A stretch of DNA of 64,000 nt from an uncultured Clostridia bacterium (GCA_944385905.1 CALWZA010000017.1:1-64000), one strand, 5' to 3'; numbered from the stretch's first letter, positions 37,808 to 49,318 are shown. Numbers and translations: made by a program. The notes: generated by a model not told the origin, from the letters alone.

Positions 37808-37823
37808 GAGTATTGCCTTATAT

Positions 37824-38225
37824 TTATTTTTCAGCTACGTTAATTCTGTTTAACGCTCGGCTTAACTTGAGCTTAACAATCTGCTCATCTCGTTCGCTTA
37901 GCTTTTCAGCAAGAAGCTTTCTTGCCTCAGCTTCAGCTCTTTTTGCACGCTCGACGTCAATTTCATCAGACCACTCAATTGCTGAGCAAAGCACCGACAC
38001 CTCGGTTTTTGACACCTTTAAAAGACCGTCCGCAATTGCGGCAGCCCTGAATCCTCCGCCTTTTTGTTTTATTTTCATCGCTCCTGACGGAAGATTTGAA
38101 ACATAATCAACATGTCCAGCCAAAATTCCGATATCACCCTCGGTAGTTCTCGCTATTAATCTTTCAGCCATGCCGTCGAAAAAAACTTTTTCTGGAGTTG
38201 TTATTTTAAGTCTGAATTCAGCCAT
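37824..38225 (-). CDS. atpC: ATP synthase epsilon subunit
   Basis: Rotor-stalk subunit of F1, 133 aa. N-terminal beta-sandwich with LKITTPEKVFFDG and EGDIGILAGHVDYVS; the C-terminal helical hairpin (about 88-133) can inhibit ATP hydrolysis in the family. Last gene of the operon, 9 nt after atpD. Confidence 0.93.
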   Translation of the reverse strand: MAEFRLKITTPEKVFFDGMAERLIARTTEGDIGILAGHVDYVSNLPSGAMKIKQKGGGFRAAAIADGLLKVSKTEVSVLCSAIEWSDEIDVERAKRAEAEARKLLAEKLSERDEQIVKLKLSRALNRINVAEK

Positions 38226-38234
38226 AAAATCACC

Positions 38235-39656
<1,422 letters not shown>

Positions 39657-40523
39657 TTATTTGCCGCCGAACATTGAACCGGCGACTATTTCATTTATTT
39701 CCTGTGTTATCTGTGCCTGCCTTGCTCTGTTATAAAGCAGAGACAGCTTATCTATCATTTCGCTTGCGTTATCACTTGCAGACTCCATTGCGGTACGCCT
39801 TGCAGCCTGCTCGGACACAAAAGAATTAACAATCGCGCAATAAATAAGTCCTGTAACATATTTTGGCACGATGCCGTCAAAAACAGCCTCGGCTGAAGGT
39901 TCATAAATTGTCAGCGGACAGTTTGATTTCGCCTCTGTTTGACCTTCGACAGGCAAAACGGCTATGCTTTCGGGAGTCTGCATAAGCGCTGACACAAAAT
40001 GTGTATACAACAGTTCCACAGTTCCGTATTTGTTGAATTCAAAGCCTTTAACTATTTCCGCCGAAATGCTTTCCGCGTCTTCAAAAGAAAGCTCCTCAGC
40101 GACATTCTGATATGAAGAATAAACTTCATATCCCCTTTTTGAAAAATACTCGACCGCTTTTTTTCCGACGGGAAGTATTTTAAAAGTTTCGCCCTTTTTG
40201 TTCAGTTCATCAATTCTCTGCTGAGCCATTTTCAGAACATTGTGATTAAAGCCTCCGGCAAGCCCCCTGTCTCCGGCAATGACAACAATAAGCGAAGCTT
40301 TTAAATGCCTTTTGCTCATAAATTCTGATTTAAAGTCTTTAGCGCTTAATATATCGCACATTGTCTCGTACATTTGAGCAAAATAAGGCTGACAGGCTTC
40401 CGCACGTTCCTTTGCTTTGCGAAGCTTTGACGACGCTACAAGCTCCATCGCTTTTGTTATCTGCATTGTGCTTTCAACGCTTTTCATACGTCGCTTGACG
40501 TCTTTTATATTAGCGGTAGCCAT
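39657..40523 (-). CDS. atpG: ATP synthase gamma subunit
   Basis: Central shaft of F1, 288 aa. N-terminal helix IKDVKRRMKSVESTMQITKAM and C-terminal helix ASDNASEMIDKLSLLYNRARQAQITQEI form the coiled coil. The start at ATG 40523 has GGAG 10 nt upstream; a GTG at 40529 is too close to the ribosome site. Confidence 0.95.
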   Translation of the reverse strand: MATANIKDVKRRMKSVESTMQITKAMELVASSKLRKAKERAEACQPYFAQMYETMCDILSAKDFKSEFMSKRHLKASLIVVIAGDRGLAGGFNHNVLKMAQQRIDELNKKGETFKILPVGKKAVEYFSKRGYEVYSSYQNVAEELSFEDAESISAEIVKGFEFNKYGTVELLYTHFVSALMQTPESIAVLPVEGQTEAKSNCPLTIYEPSAEAVFDGIVPKYVTGLIYCAIVNSFVSEQAARRTAMESASDNASEMIDKLSLLYNRARQAQITQEINEIVAGSMFGGK

Positions 40524-40537
40524 TAGCACTAGCTCCT

Positions 40538-42064
40538 TTACTTAGTCTGCAAAAATTTTTCGCCGAACTCAACGAGAGTTGTTTTGATAAGTTCTTCATT
40601 TTCAGCCGTGAGGTCTTTGGTTTCCTTTATTGAAGCAATTATCTCCGGACGGGTTGTATCCACATAATCAAAAAGCTCTTTTTCAAATTCCGAAATATCT
40701 GCTACGGCAATATTTTTAAGATAGTTATTTACAACGGCATAGATAATGATAACCTGATGCTCGACAGTCATGGGTGAATTTCGGTTCTGCTTTAAAACCT
40801 CAACTATTCTCTCGCCCTGTTCAAGTCTGTCTTTCGTGTCCTTATCAAGGTCTGAACCGAACTGAGAAAACGCCTGAAGCTCGCGATACTGCGAATACAG
40901 AAGCTTAAGCGAACCCGAAACCTTTTTCATCGCCTTTATCTGGGCTGATCCGCCGACTCGCGAAACAGATATTCCGGGGTTTACGGCAGGTCTTACTCCC
41001 GAAAAGAAAAGCTCTGTTTCAAGAAAAATCTGACCGTCGGTTATTGAAATAACGTTTGTCGGTATATAAGCCGAAACGTCGCCAGCCTGGGTTTCGATAA
41101 TCGGCAGTGCTGTTATCGAACCGCCGCCGTAGTCTTTGTTAAGGCAGCAGGCTCTTTCAAGAAGACGGGAATGAAGATAGAATACGTCTCCCGGATACGC
41201 TTCTCTTCCCGTCGGTCTTTTTAAAAGCAGCGACATTGTTCTGTACGCAACAGCGTGCTTTGAAAGGTCGTCGTAAACGCACAGGACGTCCATGCCTTTA
41301 AGCATGAAATACTCAGCCATGGTAACTCCTGAATAAGGAGCTATATACTGCAGCGGGGCGGTTTCGGAAGCTGTCGCGGAAACAACTATCGTATATTCCA
41401 TAGCTCCGTTTTTCTCAAGAGTATCAACTACGTTTGCTACAGTTGAACTCTTTTGACCTATCGCCACGTATATGCAGATTACATCCTTGCCTTTTTGGTT
41501 GATAATTGTATCAAGGGCGATTGCGGTTTTTCCTGTTTGTCTGTCGCCGATGATAAGCTCTCTTTGACCTCTTCCGATTGGAATCATAGAATCTATCGCT
41601 TTTATTCCTGTTTGCAGGGGTCTGTTTACAGGCTGACGGGTGATTATTCCGAAAGCCGGCTGCTCAACCGCTCTTGTCTCTGTTGTTAAAACAGGACCCT
41701 TGCCGTCAATCGGCTCCCCGAGAGCGTTGACGACTCTGCCTAAAAGCTCTTCGCCGACAGGCACTGATACGATTTTTCCTGTACGCTTAACAGTGCTTCC
41801 CTCTTTTATTCCTTCCTCATTTCCGAGCAAAACCGTTCCGACCGCGTTCTGCTCAAGGTTGAGCGCCATTCCGTATACTCCGCCGTCAAACTCCAGCAGC
41901 TCTCCTGACATACACTTTTCAAGTCCGTGAACCCATGATATTCCGTCGCCCACGGTCACTACTGTACCTGTGTCGGACAGCTCAAGTTTTGAGCTGTAGT
42001 TTCTTATCTGCTCTTTTATTATTCCTGTTATCTCATCAGGACGCAAGTTCATGTTATTATTCAT
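40538..42064 (-). CDS. atpA: ATP synthase alpha subunit
   Basis: Non-catalytic nucleotide-binding F1 subunit, 508 aa from this start. P-loop [24 protein letters not shown] and PGRE-type loop [21 protein letters not shown]. The start is near [16 protein letters not shown] 42064 follows GGCGGGAAAGGA directly, and ATG 42052 is an alternative. An ATG at 42136 would overlap atpH and lacks family similarity. Confidence 0.96.
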   Translation of the reverse strand: MNNNMNLRPDEITGIIKEQIRNYSSKLELSDTGTVVTVGDGISWVHGLEKCMSGELLEFDGGVYGMALNLEQNAVGTVLLGNEEGIKEGSTVKRTGKIVSVPVGEELLGRVVNALGEPIDGKGPVLTTETRAVEQPAFGIITRQPVNRPLQTGIKAIDSMIPIGRGQRELIIGDRQTGKTAIALDTIINQKGKDVICIYVAIGQKSSTVANVVDTLEKNGAMEYTIVVSATASETAPLQYIAPYSGVTMAEYFMLKGMDVLCVYDDLSKHAVAYRTMSLLLKRPTGREAYPGDVFYLHSRLLERACCLNKDYGGGSITALPIIETQAGDVSAYIPTNVISITDGQIFLETELFFSGVRPAVNPGISVSRVGGSAQIKAMKKVSGSLKLLYSQYRELQAFSQFGSDLDKDTKDRLEQGERIVEVLKQNRNSPMTVEHQVIIIYAVVNNYLKNIAVADISEFEKELFDYVDTTRPEIIASIKETKDLTAENEELIKTTLVEFGEKFLQTK

Positions 42065-42095
42065 TCCTTTCCCGCCGCTAAAAACCAGCTGTGCT

Positions 42096-42638
42096 TTATG
42101 CCATGACAGAATCAATTTGCGCTCTGATTTTCTCAAGTCTTGTCTTTAAGCTCGAATCCATCTGCACATTGCCGTAATTTACTACTATTCCGCCCAGAAT
42201 TGACGGCGACAGCTTTTCTGTCAGAATAACTTTTTTATTCAAAACGCTCTCAAGCTTGGCTACAAGCTTTTCTTTAAGCCATGTTTTTAAAGGAGCCGCG
42301 GTTGTTACAGTAATTTCAGCTATATTAAAGGCTTCGTTATATAAGTTTCTGAATTCTTCGCATATCCCGTCAAAATAAGTCAGTCGTGATTTGTCCGTCA
42401 GCAAACTGATAAAATTATAAACCGTGTCAGAAACTCTTCCTTTGAAAACGGATGAAATTATCCCGTGCTTTTCATCGTTTGACAAAGTCGGAGCGGAAAG
42501 CAGCTTTACTATATCTTTGTTTTCGTCAAGCACCGCTCTTATGCCGCACAGCTCTTCGTTAACCGATTCAAGCGAACCGTCCTCGCTGCACAGCTCAAAC
42601 AGCGCCTCGGCATAGACTTTTTCCACGCTTTGAGCCAT
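42096..42638 (-). CDS. atpH: ATP synthase delta subunit
   Basis: Peripheral stalk connector, 180 aa. N-terminal helical OSCP domain begins [13 protein letters not shown]; the C-terminal signature [21 protein letters not shown] is present. Located between b and alpha genes as in most bacteria. Confidence 0.94.
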   Translation of the reverse strand: MAQSVEKVYAEALFELCSEDGSLESVNEELCGIRAVLDENKDIVKLLSAPTLSNDEKHGIISSVFKGRVSDTVYNFISLLTDKSRLTYFDGICEEFRNLYNEAFNIAEITVTTAAPLKTWLKEKLVAKLESVLNKKVILTEKLSPSILGGIVVNYGNVQMDSSLKTRLEKIRAQIDSVMA

Positions 42639-42657
42639 AAGTCACTTTCCTCCAAAC

Positions 42658-43164
42658 TTATTTGCCGACGTTGTCAATAAATTCTTCAATCAACCGGTCG
42701 CTGTCAGCCTCGCTTACCTCACGTCCGACAACTTTAGACGCCATATTATAAGCTATATCGGTAATCTCATCCTTAACCTGATTAAGAGCTCTTTTCTTTT
42801 CTCTTTCAATTTCCGAGCCGGCTTTTGCCATTATCGCCGACGCTTCCGATTTTGCTTCGTCAATAATCTCATCTGAACGCTGCTGAGCTTTTTTGGCTGC
42901 GTTTTTCAAAATTTCAGCCGATTCTTCCTTTGCCTTTTCAAGCTTTTGCGAATATTCAGTCTCTAGCTTCTGCGCGTTTTCCAAAGCGGCGTCCGCGTCG
43001 CCATATGTTTTAGCGACAGCGTTTTTTCTGTCTTCAAGCACCTTGTTCACTCTTCCGAACAAAAAATGCTTTAAAATCAGAAACAGGATTATTGTATTTA
43101 ACAGTGTCGGGATTATTGTGCCGAGGTCGATTGAGAAGAAATCGGTTATCCTCGCGTTTAACAT
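42658..43164 (-). CDS. atpF: ATP synthase b subunit
   Basis: Peripheral stalk, 168 aa: one N-terminal transmembrane segment (about 13-32, TIIPTLLNTIILFLILKHFL) and then a long charged coiled coil (about 40-150). A single b gene implies a homodimeric stalk. Confidence 0.94.
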   Translation of the reverse strand: MLNARITDFFSIDLGTIIPTLLNTIILFLILKHFLFGRVNKVLEDRKNAVAKTYGDADAALENAQKLETEYSQKLEKAKEESAEILKNAAKKAQQRSDEIIDEAKSEASAIMAKAGSEIEREKKRALNQVKDEITDIAYNMASKVVGREVSEADSDRLIEEFIDNVGK

Positions 43165-43187
43165 CGTTTCTCCAGCCTTCCGTTATA

Positions 43188-43481
<294 letters not shown>

Positions 43482-44246
43482 TTATTCAGCGGCTGAGCTG
43501 ACATAAACCATTGTTAAAGTTGAGAATATATACGCCTGAATACATGCTGAGAACAAATCAAAATAGACCGATAAAACCGCAGGTATTCCTACCGCTGCAA
43601 CATCAAGCGTAAACGGACCTAACACAAACTCAAGGTGCAGAAGATTTGAAAGCGCACCGAGCGCCATATAAAGCAGTGTTGTTATTACCATTCCTCCCGC
43701 TATGTTTCCGAAATGACGGAAAGCCATTGACGCCGGAGTTGCGACTTCACTTAGAATATTTATAGGAGCAAGCAGAAATATCGGCTTTGTAAAGGATTTG
43801 AGATAGCCTAAGGCTCCGTTTGCTCTAAATTTGTTATATGTTATCAGAGCGAATGTCATAAGCGCCCATGTTGCCGTTACGTTTATATCAGCAGTCATCG
43901 AGCGCAGTCCGAGCAGGCCGACAAGGCTTCCGCTTGCCGAAAACACGATAAGCGCCGCTATATAAGGCGCATAGCCCATGAACTTTTCGCCCATTGACGT
44001 CTTAACCATATTGTTGACAAATTCAACAGCCATTTCGGCAATAACCTGACGCTTTTTTTCAGGCACTTTTTTTAAATCGTGCGTAAGCCACAGGCACAAA
44101 AAGAAAATAACAGCTATTAAAACCCATCCGATTACGGTTGTTTCGGTTATGGATATCCCTCCGAAAAGCGGTATTTCAAAAACGACCTTAGGTCCGTGAA
44201 CTATCTCGCTTGAAGCCTCCGCGGCGACGTTTGCGGCACAAAACAT
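43482..44246 (-). CDS. atpB: ATP synthase a subunit
   Basis: Stator channel subunit, 254 aa, about five to six transmembrane helices. The essential Arg is R177 in SMAFRHFGN, beside IAGGMV. Ribosome site AAAGGG 8 nt before the ATG. Together with the c subunit it forms the ion path. Confidence 0.95.
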   Translation of the reverse strand: MFCAANVAAEASSEIVHGPKVVFEIPLFGGISITETTVIGWVLIAVIFFLCLWLTHDLKKVPEKKRQVIAEMAVEFVNNMVKTSMGEKFMGYAPYIAALIVFSASGSLVGLLGLRSMTADINVTATWALMTFALITYNKFRANGALGYLKSFTKPIFLLAPINILSEVATPASMAFRHFGNIAGGMVITTLLYMALGALSNLLHLEFVLGPFTLDVAAVGIPAVLSVYFDLFSACIQAYIFSTLTMVYVSSAAE

Positions 44247-44251
44247 TTTTT

Positions 44252-44641
44252 TCAGCCCTTTCCTAACATTTTATTTATTATCAGCGCGAATCTTGCGTAA
44301 AACTGCGGAATCAAAACGCCTATCGGATTTATAAAATCAAGCTCAAATGAAATCCAGCACAGCAAAAAAAGCAGAGCGTACCTCAGCGCATAGCTTGTAA
44401 ACATCATTCTCTTTGCCTTTGACGGATTTTCAAAAACCGCTCTCTCAACTGTTTTTCCCAAAAGCCAGAGGCTGAAATAAGCGTAAAGCAAGCCTATTAT
44501 CAAACCAATAAGCGTTGACAGGTCAAAACCCCAAATCAAGGTTATAATATACACGCCTATATTCATCAAAAACATTATCGGAAAGATGCTTTCAAGAGTT
44601 TTTCTTATCGGAGTCTTTTTCTTTATTTTCTTTGGCTCCAA
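44252..44641 (-). CDS. atpI: ATP synthase subunit I (AtpI), possible non-ATG start
   Basis: 129-aa protein with a basic N-terminus and four predicted transmembrane segments, in the usual atpI position before atpB; members assist c-ring assembly or Mg2+ handling. The reading frame overlaps the previous gene by 50 nt and opens with TTG at 44641, which lacks a good ribosome site. GGAG lies inside the frame (44639-44636) and would fit a start a few codons later, where only ATA is in frame. The first in-frame ATG lies within the first transmembrane segment. The start is therefore uncertain. Confidence 0.75.
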   Translation of the reverse strand: MEPKKIKKKTPIRKTLESIFPIMFLMNIGVYIITLIWGFDLSTLIGLIIGLLYAYFSLWLLGKTVERAVFENPSKAKRMMFTSYALRYALLFLLCWISFELDFINPIGVLIPQFYARFALIINKMLGKG

Positions 44642-44900
44642 GCTTTTTCACCACTCCGTCCTTGCTTTTTCCGGAAATGCTCATCGCTGATTTCGCAAAA
44701 TAATACAGGTTGCTTATCATCATAATTCCCGCAAGCGCAACCGCCGCAAGCATTACCCAATCTCCGAGCGAATATTTTTTCTGAATATAAAGTCCTGCGA
44801 ATATGCACACAACGGTAGGTACTGTCATCATCGATGTAAACTGAAGCCCCAAGACAAGTCCTGAAAAATTCTTATCCTTATTTTTACCGTGGCTGTTCAA
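44592..44900 (-). CDS. atpZ: AtpZ/AtpI-family small membrane protein
   Basis: 102 aa with two transmembrane segments (about 14-37 and 47-68) and a long charged, Lys/Glu-rich C-terminal tail. AtpZ-type proteins open many Firmicute and other atp operons and are linked with AtpI in cation handling and assembly. The start is TTG at 44900 with GGCGG 8 nt upstream. First gene of the ATP synthase operon. No strong promoter was seen in the 97 nt before it, so the upstream leftward genes may contribute transcription. Confidence 0.7.
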   Translation of the reverse strand: MNSHGKNKDKNFSGLVLGLQFTSMMTVPTVVCIFAGLYIQKKYSLGDWVMLAAVALAGIMMISNLYYFAKSAMSISGKSKDGVVKKLGAKENKEKDSDKKNS

Positions 44901-44997
44901 TTTATCTACCGCCGTCTCTATATTTTTTATAATGGTTCTTCCGATAATTTATTATTCTACCATGTATTTATTAATATTTTATGAACCGATAATTAAT

Positions 44998-45492
44998 TTA
45001 CAATAATTTTTCAATGCTTTCCGCCACTAAAGCTTTTGCTATGCTGCTGTTTTCAAGTGCTTTCAAAGCTAAGGCAGGCGTCATCCACTCGGCTTCCATG
45101 ACCTCGCCTGAAAGAGTAAACTTTTCCTCAATCGCTCTTGCGGCAAACCCGAGCATAAGATTATCGGACTTGTGGTGATAACAGCTTTTAATATATTTAA
45201 TTCCGCATATGTTTACACCGATTTCTTCAAGGACTTCTCTTTTGACCGCTTCTTCCGCAGTCTCACCTTCCTTTACATAGCCTGCAACACATACAAATCT
45301 TTCGTCATCTCCGTATGACTGCCTAATCAGAGCGATTTTTCCGCTTTCGCTGAACACCGCGGCTATTACGCATATATTAGATGACGGAAACCAAGGCTTT
45401 TGGCACCATGAGCAATAAGGCACCTTTCCTTCATCGCCGATAATTTTTTCCGAAAGTTTTTCTCCGCAAACTGGGCAGTATGTATATCTCAA
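44998..45492 (-). CDS. NudC-like NUDIX hydrolase with zinc ribbon
   Basis: 164 aa. A zinc ribbon (C6, C9, C27, C30) precedes a perfect NUDIX box (71-93: G-x5-E-x7-REVLEE-x-GV), the layout of NADH pyrophosphatase NudC. After the box, however, NudC proteins carry SQPWPFP. Here the equivalent place reads SCYHHKSDNLMLGF, so NAD recognition may differ and the substrate is uncertain. It starts 12 nt after the helix-hairpin-helix gene stop, in the same direction. Confidence 0.82.
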   Translation of the reverse strand: MRYTYCPVCGEKLSEKIIGDEGKVPYCSWCQKPWFPSSNICVIAAVFSESGKIALIRQSYGDDERFVCVAGYVKEGETAEEAVKREVLEEIGVNICGIKYIKSCYHHKSDNLMLGFAARAIEEKFTLSGEVMEAEWMTPALALKALENSSIAKALVAESIEKLL

Positions 45493-45503
45493 ATTCAGTC
45501 ACC

Positions 45504-46337
45504 TCAAAATTCAATATAGTCCACAATCTGATAATATATCTCTGGAGTTATTTCGTCAATATAAACCAGCTCATATGTGCTTGAAAAATATGACATCCGA
45601 TTTCTAAGGCTGACTATTTTTTCGGCAAGCTCCCGGCTTATGAGCAGTGCGTCGCTTATTTCCGCGGCGTCTGCGGTATTTATATTGACTTTTCGCCTTG
45701 ACGCGGGCTCTGAAATAACCACGGTTTCCGGCTCCTCTTCTTCCGCGATAATATGTTCGGTAAGCTCTGAGGTTTCTGCTGCTTCTTCCTGTAAGACTGT
45801 TTGTTCGGTTTTCTCAGTAGTCACGGTAGTCCCGCGAACCGAGACGGACACCTCTGATGAGCTTGTCACTGAAAAAGTTTGCGAAGGCATTGAGGTTTCT
45901 GTACTGTTGACGGATACGGCGCTGTCTGCAGGTTTAACAGGCTCGGCAATTAAATATTTTTTAAGATTTTCAATTGTCTTTTCGCCGAAGCCGCTTATGT
46001 TTTTCAGCTCTTCAATTGTATTTATGTGCCCGGCGCTTTCACGATACTCAATAATTTGCTCAGCCTTGGCTTCTCCTATTCCCGGTATTGACATCAGCTC
46101 TTCTTTGCCGGCTCGGTTAATTTCCACCGGAAACTTAATATCAGCTTCCTCTGATTCTGTCACTGTTTCTGTATCATTCTCATTTTCTTTTGATTCATCA
46201 AGTGTAACCACAGCTGTTGCTGATTTATAAACAAAAGCGTCTTCATCGGGAATGCTGCTTCGGATATTAAAAGATACTACAGCCGCAAAAACAAGAATTC
46301 CTACAACTGCTAAATAAAACATCTTCTCGCTGTTCAT
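45504..46337 (-). CDS. ComEA-like membrane-anchored protein with two helix-hairpin-helix domains
   Basis: 277 aa. One N-terminal transmembrane segment (about 7-24), an acidic spacer, then a first ComEA-type HhH domain (about 72-129) with INRAGKEELMSIPGIG and ISGFGEKTIENLKKYL. A long Ser/Thr/Glu-rich linker (about 130-212) and a second, degenerate HhH domain (about 214-277, VNINTADAAEI) follow. ComEA binds incoming DNA outside the membrane in competent bacteria. Two domains on a long tether are unusual, and no comEC is adjacent. DNA binding is likely; a role in uptake is inference. Confidence 0.75.
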   Translation of the reverse strand: MNSEKMFYLAVVGILVFAAVVSFNIRSSIPDEDAFVYKSATAVVTLDESKENENDTETVTESEEADIKFPVEINRAGKEELMSIPGIGEAKAEQIIEYRESAGHINTIEELKNISGFGEKTIENLKKYLIAEPVKPADSAVSVNSTETSMPSQTFSVTSSSEVSVSVRGTTVTTEKTEQTVLQEEAAETSELTEHIIAEEEEPETVVISEPASRRKVNINTADAAEISDALLISRELAEKIVSLRNRMSYFSSTYELVYIDEITPEIYYQIVDYIEF

Positions 46338-46376
46338 TTCGTCACTGCTTCTCTTTTATATTCCCCATTTGAAAAA

Positions 46377-46407
46377 CTTGCCCCATATATTTTCAACATG
46401 AGGCAAG
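46377..46407 (-). terminator. Terminator of metK
   Basis: Minus strand CTTGCCTCAT, 11-nt loop, ATGGGGCAAG, then TTTTTC, directly after the metK stop. Confidence 0.8.
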
Positions 46408-46414
46408 CATATCT

Positions 46415-47590
46415 TTATTTATTTAACGCGCTGAGAATATCCGAAACCCTGTCAGTCTCTTCCCATTTAACCCCGAGCTCTTCCCTTCCCATATGTCCGT
46501 ATGCGGAAAGCTCCCTGTACTGAGGCTTTCTGAGCTGCAAATCGCTTATAATGGCTGCCGGTCTGAAATCAAACACTTTGCTTATAGCCGCGGCAATCTC
46601 ATTATCGGACACTTTTCCTGTTCCGAACGTGTCAACCATTACAGAAACCGGATGAGCGACACCGATTGCGTATGCAAGCTGAACCTCGCACTTTGACGCC
46701 AGTCCTGACGCGACTACATTCTTCGCAGCGTATCTCGCCGCATACGCCGCAGAACGGTCAACCTTTGTCGGGTCCTTTCCCGAAAAAGCTCCGCCGCCGT
46801 GACGTGAATATCCGCCGTATGTATCGACGATTATTTTTCTTCCCGTAAGTCCGCTGTCGCCCTGCGGTCCGCCGACAAAAAATCTTCCTGTCGGGTTTAC
46901 ATAATAAATTGTCTTATCGTCAAGCAGATTCGCCGGAATTACAGGCTTTATTACATACTCTATAATATCCTTTCTTATCTGCTCCAGAGTCGTGTTGCTG
47001 TCATGCTGAGAGGATACTACTACTGTATCAACTCTTACAGGCTTTCCGTCATCATACTCAACAGTTACCTGTGTTTTTCCGTCAGGACGCAGATAAGGAA
47101 GAGTGCCGTTTTTCCTGACTTCGGTAAGCCTCTTCGCAAGTTTGTGAGCAAGAGATATAGGCATAGGCATCAGCTCAGGAGTTTCGTCGCAGGCATAACC
47201 AAACATCATTCCCTGATCTCCGGCGCCTATATCAAAGGCGTTTTTGTCCCTGCCCTCAAGGGCATTGTCAACTCCCTGCGCAATATCCGGCGACTGTTTG
47301 TCTATCGTCGTCAAGACAGAGCAGGTATGTCCGTCAAAGCCGTATTTTGCTCTGTCATAGCCGATTGAAATTACAACGTCTCTCACTATTGAAGGTATGT
47401 CAACCACAGCGGAAGTTGTAATTTCTCCCATGCAAAGCACCATTCCGGTTGTACAGCAGGTCTCACATGCGACTCTTGCCATCGGGTCCTGCTTTAATAT
47501 TTCGTCAAGCACCGCGTCTGAAATTCTGTCGCATATCTTATCGGGGTGACCCTCGGTAACCGACTCGGATGTGAACAGCTTCTTTATCAT
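46415..47590 (-). CDS. metK: S-adenosylmethionine synthetase
   Basis: Makes SAM from methionine and ATP, 391 aa. Signatures: [16 protein letters not shown] at the N-terminus, [12 protein letters not shown] (the ATP-binding hexapeptide region) and [19 protein letters not shown]. The preferred start is ATG 47590 ([10 protein letters not shown]); the in-frame ATG at 47602 directly abuts AAAGGA, leaving no spacing. A SAM-I riboswitch with its own terminator lies upstream and should shut the gene down when SAM is plentiful. Confidence 0.96.
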   Translation of the reverse strand: MIKKLFTSESVTEGHPDKICDRISDAVLDEILKQDPMARVACETCCTTGMVLCMGEITTSAVVDIPSIVRDVVISIGYDRAKYGFDGHTCSVLTTIDKQSPDIAQGVDNALEGRDKNAFDIGAGDQGMMFGYACDETPELMPMPISLAHKLAKRLTEVRKNGTLPYLRPDGKTQVTVEYDDGKPVRVDTVVVSSQHDSNTTLEQIRKDIIEYVIKPVIPANLLDDKTIYYVNPTGRFFVGGPQGDSGLTGRKIIVDTYGGYSRHGGGAFSGKDPTKVDRSAAYAARYAAKNVVASGLASKCEVQLAYAIGVAHPVSVMVDTFGTGKVSDNEIAAAISKVFDFRPAAIISDLQLRKPQYRELSAYGHMGREELGVKWEETDRVSDILSALNK

Positions 47591-47692
47591 CTTTATAATC
47601 ATTCCTTTTTCAAAATATGAGACAAGTTGGTAATTTCAAAAATTCACGTCATTCAAGCCGCAAAGGAACAAGCTTTTCTGGCTTTTGCCAAT

Positions 47693-47826
47693 AAAAAAGC
47701 GCCCCTTTCCGAAGCGCATGAGTTTTATTCTCCTCATCTTTCGGAACACTCCGCAGGATTTAGCACCTTGTCTTGACAGGTTGCCGGGCTTCACAGGACC
47801 TGATTCCTCCGCCGCTCTTGATAAGG
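47693..47826 (-). ncRNA. SAM-I (S-box) riboswitch controlling metK
   Basis: The minus-strand leader matches the S-box core: CTTATCAAGAGCGGCGGAGG, then CCTGTGAAGCCCGGCAACC, AAGGTGCTAAATCC and a closing GATGAGGAG. P1 pairs CTTATC (47825-47820) with GATGAG (47738-47733). An expression platform follows: a terminator hairpin GCGCTTC/GGGGCGC (47717-47699) with a TTTTTT tract (47698-47693). This is a standard SAM-off transcriptional switch. Confidence 0.95.
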
Positions 47827-47843
47827 CTTGTTTGATTATTTTT

Positions 47844-47872
47844 ATAATAACACATTATTCTACTCGTGTCAA
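47844..47872 (-). promoter_or_regulatory. Promoter of the SAM riboswitch-metK transcript
   Basis: Minus-strand -35 TTGACA (47872-47867), 17-nt spacer, -10 TATTAT (47849-47844). Transcription starts just before the aptamer. Confidence 0.8.
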
Positions 47873-47995
47873 CATTTTATCACAACTTTATTGAAATTAT
47901 TTAATTCAATTTTCTTACACAATGAATTATACTATAGCGGATATACACATAATATATCAGTTATAACAATTTAAAACGGAGGAACGATTGATATT

Positions 47996-49318
47996 ATGAA
48001 ATTAAAGTCGTTTAGAGGAGGTATTCATCCCTTTGACGGAAAAGCGCTTTCCATGGACAGCAGTATTACTGCTCTAAAACCGAAAGATGAGCTTGTTTTT
48101 CCTGTTTTGCAGCATATCGGGGCGTTCGCAAATCCAATAGTTGCTGCGGGAGAACATGTTCTTGCCGGTCAGATTATCGCGAAAGCGGGCTCACTTATTT
48201 CATCGGATATTATAAGCTCGGTTTCAGGTACTGTTAAAGCAGTTGAGACTCGTTTGACGTCTTCCGGTGATAAAATAATGTCAGTTGTTATTTCAAACGA
48301 CGGAAATGATACTCTTGCCGAAGGAATAGGCAAGCAGAGGGATTACTCAAAGCTTTCAAAGGATGAAATAAGAAACATAATCAAGGAATCAGGTATTGTA
48401 GGTCTCGGAGGAGCCGGATTCCCGACAAGCGTTAAGCTTACGCCGAAAGACGATAACTCAATTGATTATCTTATAATAAACGGCGCCGAATGCGAGCCGT
48501 ATATTACATCAGATTACAGAATGATGCTTGAGCGCCCTGAAAAGCTTATCGGAGGAATCAGGATTGCTTTAAGCCTTTTCCCAAACGCAAAATGCGTTAT
48601 CGGAATTGAGGACAACAAACCGAAAGCGATTGAACTGCTCTCGGAGCTATGCTTATCCGAAGAAAAAATTGAAGTCTGCCCTTTGAAAGCAAAATATCCT
48701 CAGGGCGGCGAACGCTGCCTTATCAGGGCAATTGCAAATCGTGATATTGATTCAAAAAAGCTTCCGTTTGACGTAGGGTGTATAGTCATCAACGTCGCTT
48801 CATGCATTGCAGTTTACGACGCCGTGTGCTTGTCAACTCCGCTGATGAAAAGAATTGTCACGGTTACAGGAGACTGCGTTTCCAAGCCCTCAAATTTCGA
48901 GGCGTTTATAGGCACGTCAGTGTCGGAGCTTATTGACGCCGCAGGAGGGTTCAGCGCAACACCGGAAAAAATTATCGCGGGCGGTCCTATGATGGGCTCT
49001 GCCCTGTTTTCCACAGACGTACCCGTTATTAAAACAACCTCGTCGATACTCGCTCTTTCATCAAAAGAGGCTGCTCGCATTGAAGGAACAGAGTGTATAA
49101 GGTGCGGCAGATGCTCGGAAGTTTGTCCTGAAAGGCTTGCGCCTGCGAGAATCGCAAAGCTTGCTGAGAAAAAACGCTTTGACATGTTTGAGGAGTACCG
49201 TGGAATGGAGTGCATAGAATGCGGATGCTGTTCTTATATATGCCCTGCGAAAAGGCTTCTTACAGAAAATATAAGATTCGGCAAGCGCTCGGTTTCGGCA
49301 AAGCGGGCAAAGGCTTGA
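47996..49318 (+). CDS. rnfC: Rnf complex subunit RnfC
   Basis: NADH-interacting peripheral subunit of the ferredoxin:NAD+ oxidoreductase, 440 aa. A barrel-sandwich N-terminus, the Rossmann-like GLGGAGFPTSVK (about 138-149), GAECEPYITSD and an SLBB domain are followed by two [4Fe-4S] motifs: CIRCGRCSEVCP (about 367-378) and CIECGCCSYICP (about 405-416). GGAGG lies 13 nt before the ATG, a long spacing; an ATT three codons earlier would fit better but is rare. A TATACT (47928-47933) is the best -10, with no good -35. First of six rnf genes. Confidence 0.95.
   Translation: MKLKSFRGGIHPFDGKALSMDSSITALKPKDELVFPVLQHIGAFANPIVAAGEHVLAGQIIAKAGSLISSDIISSVSGTVKAVETRLTSSGDKIMSVVISNDGNDTLAEGIGKQRDYSKLSKDEIRNIIKESGIVGLGGAGFPTSVKLTPKDDNSIDYLIINGAECEPYITSDYRMMLERPEKLIGGIRIALSLFPNAKCVIGIEDNKPKAIELLSELCLSEEKIEVCPLKAKYPQGGERCLIRAIANRDIDSKKLPFDVGCIVINVASCIAVYDAVCLSTPLMKRIVTVTGDCVSKPSNFEAFIGTSVSELIDAAGGFSATPEKIIAGGPMMGSALFSTDVPVIKTTSSILALSSKEAARIEGTECIRCGRCSEVCPERLAPARIAKLAEKKRFDMFEEYRGMECIECGCCSYICPAKRLLTENIRFGKRSVSAKRAKA

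Noticed and set aside
44901-44997. Promoter of the ATP synthase operon
   Set aside because: TAGAAT and TATAAA candidates exist but none has an acceptable -35 at 16-18 nt.
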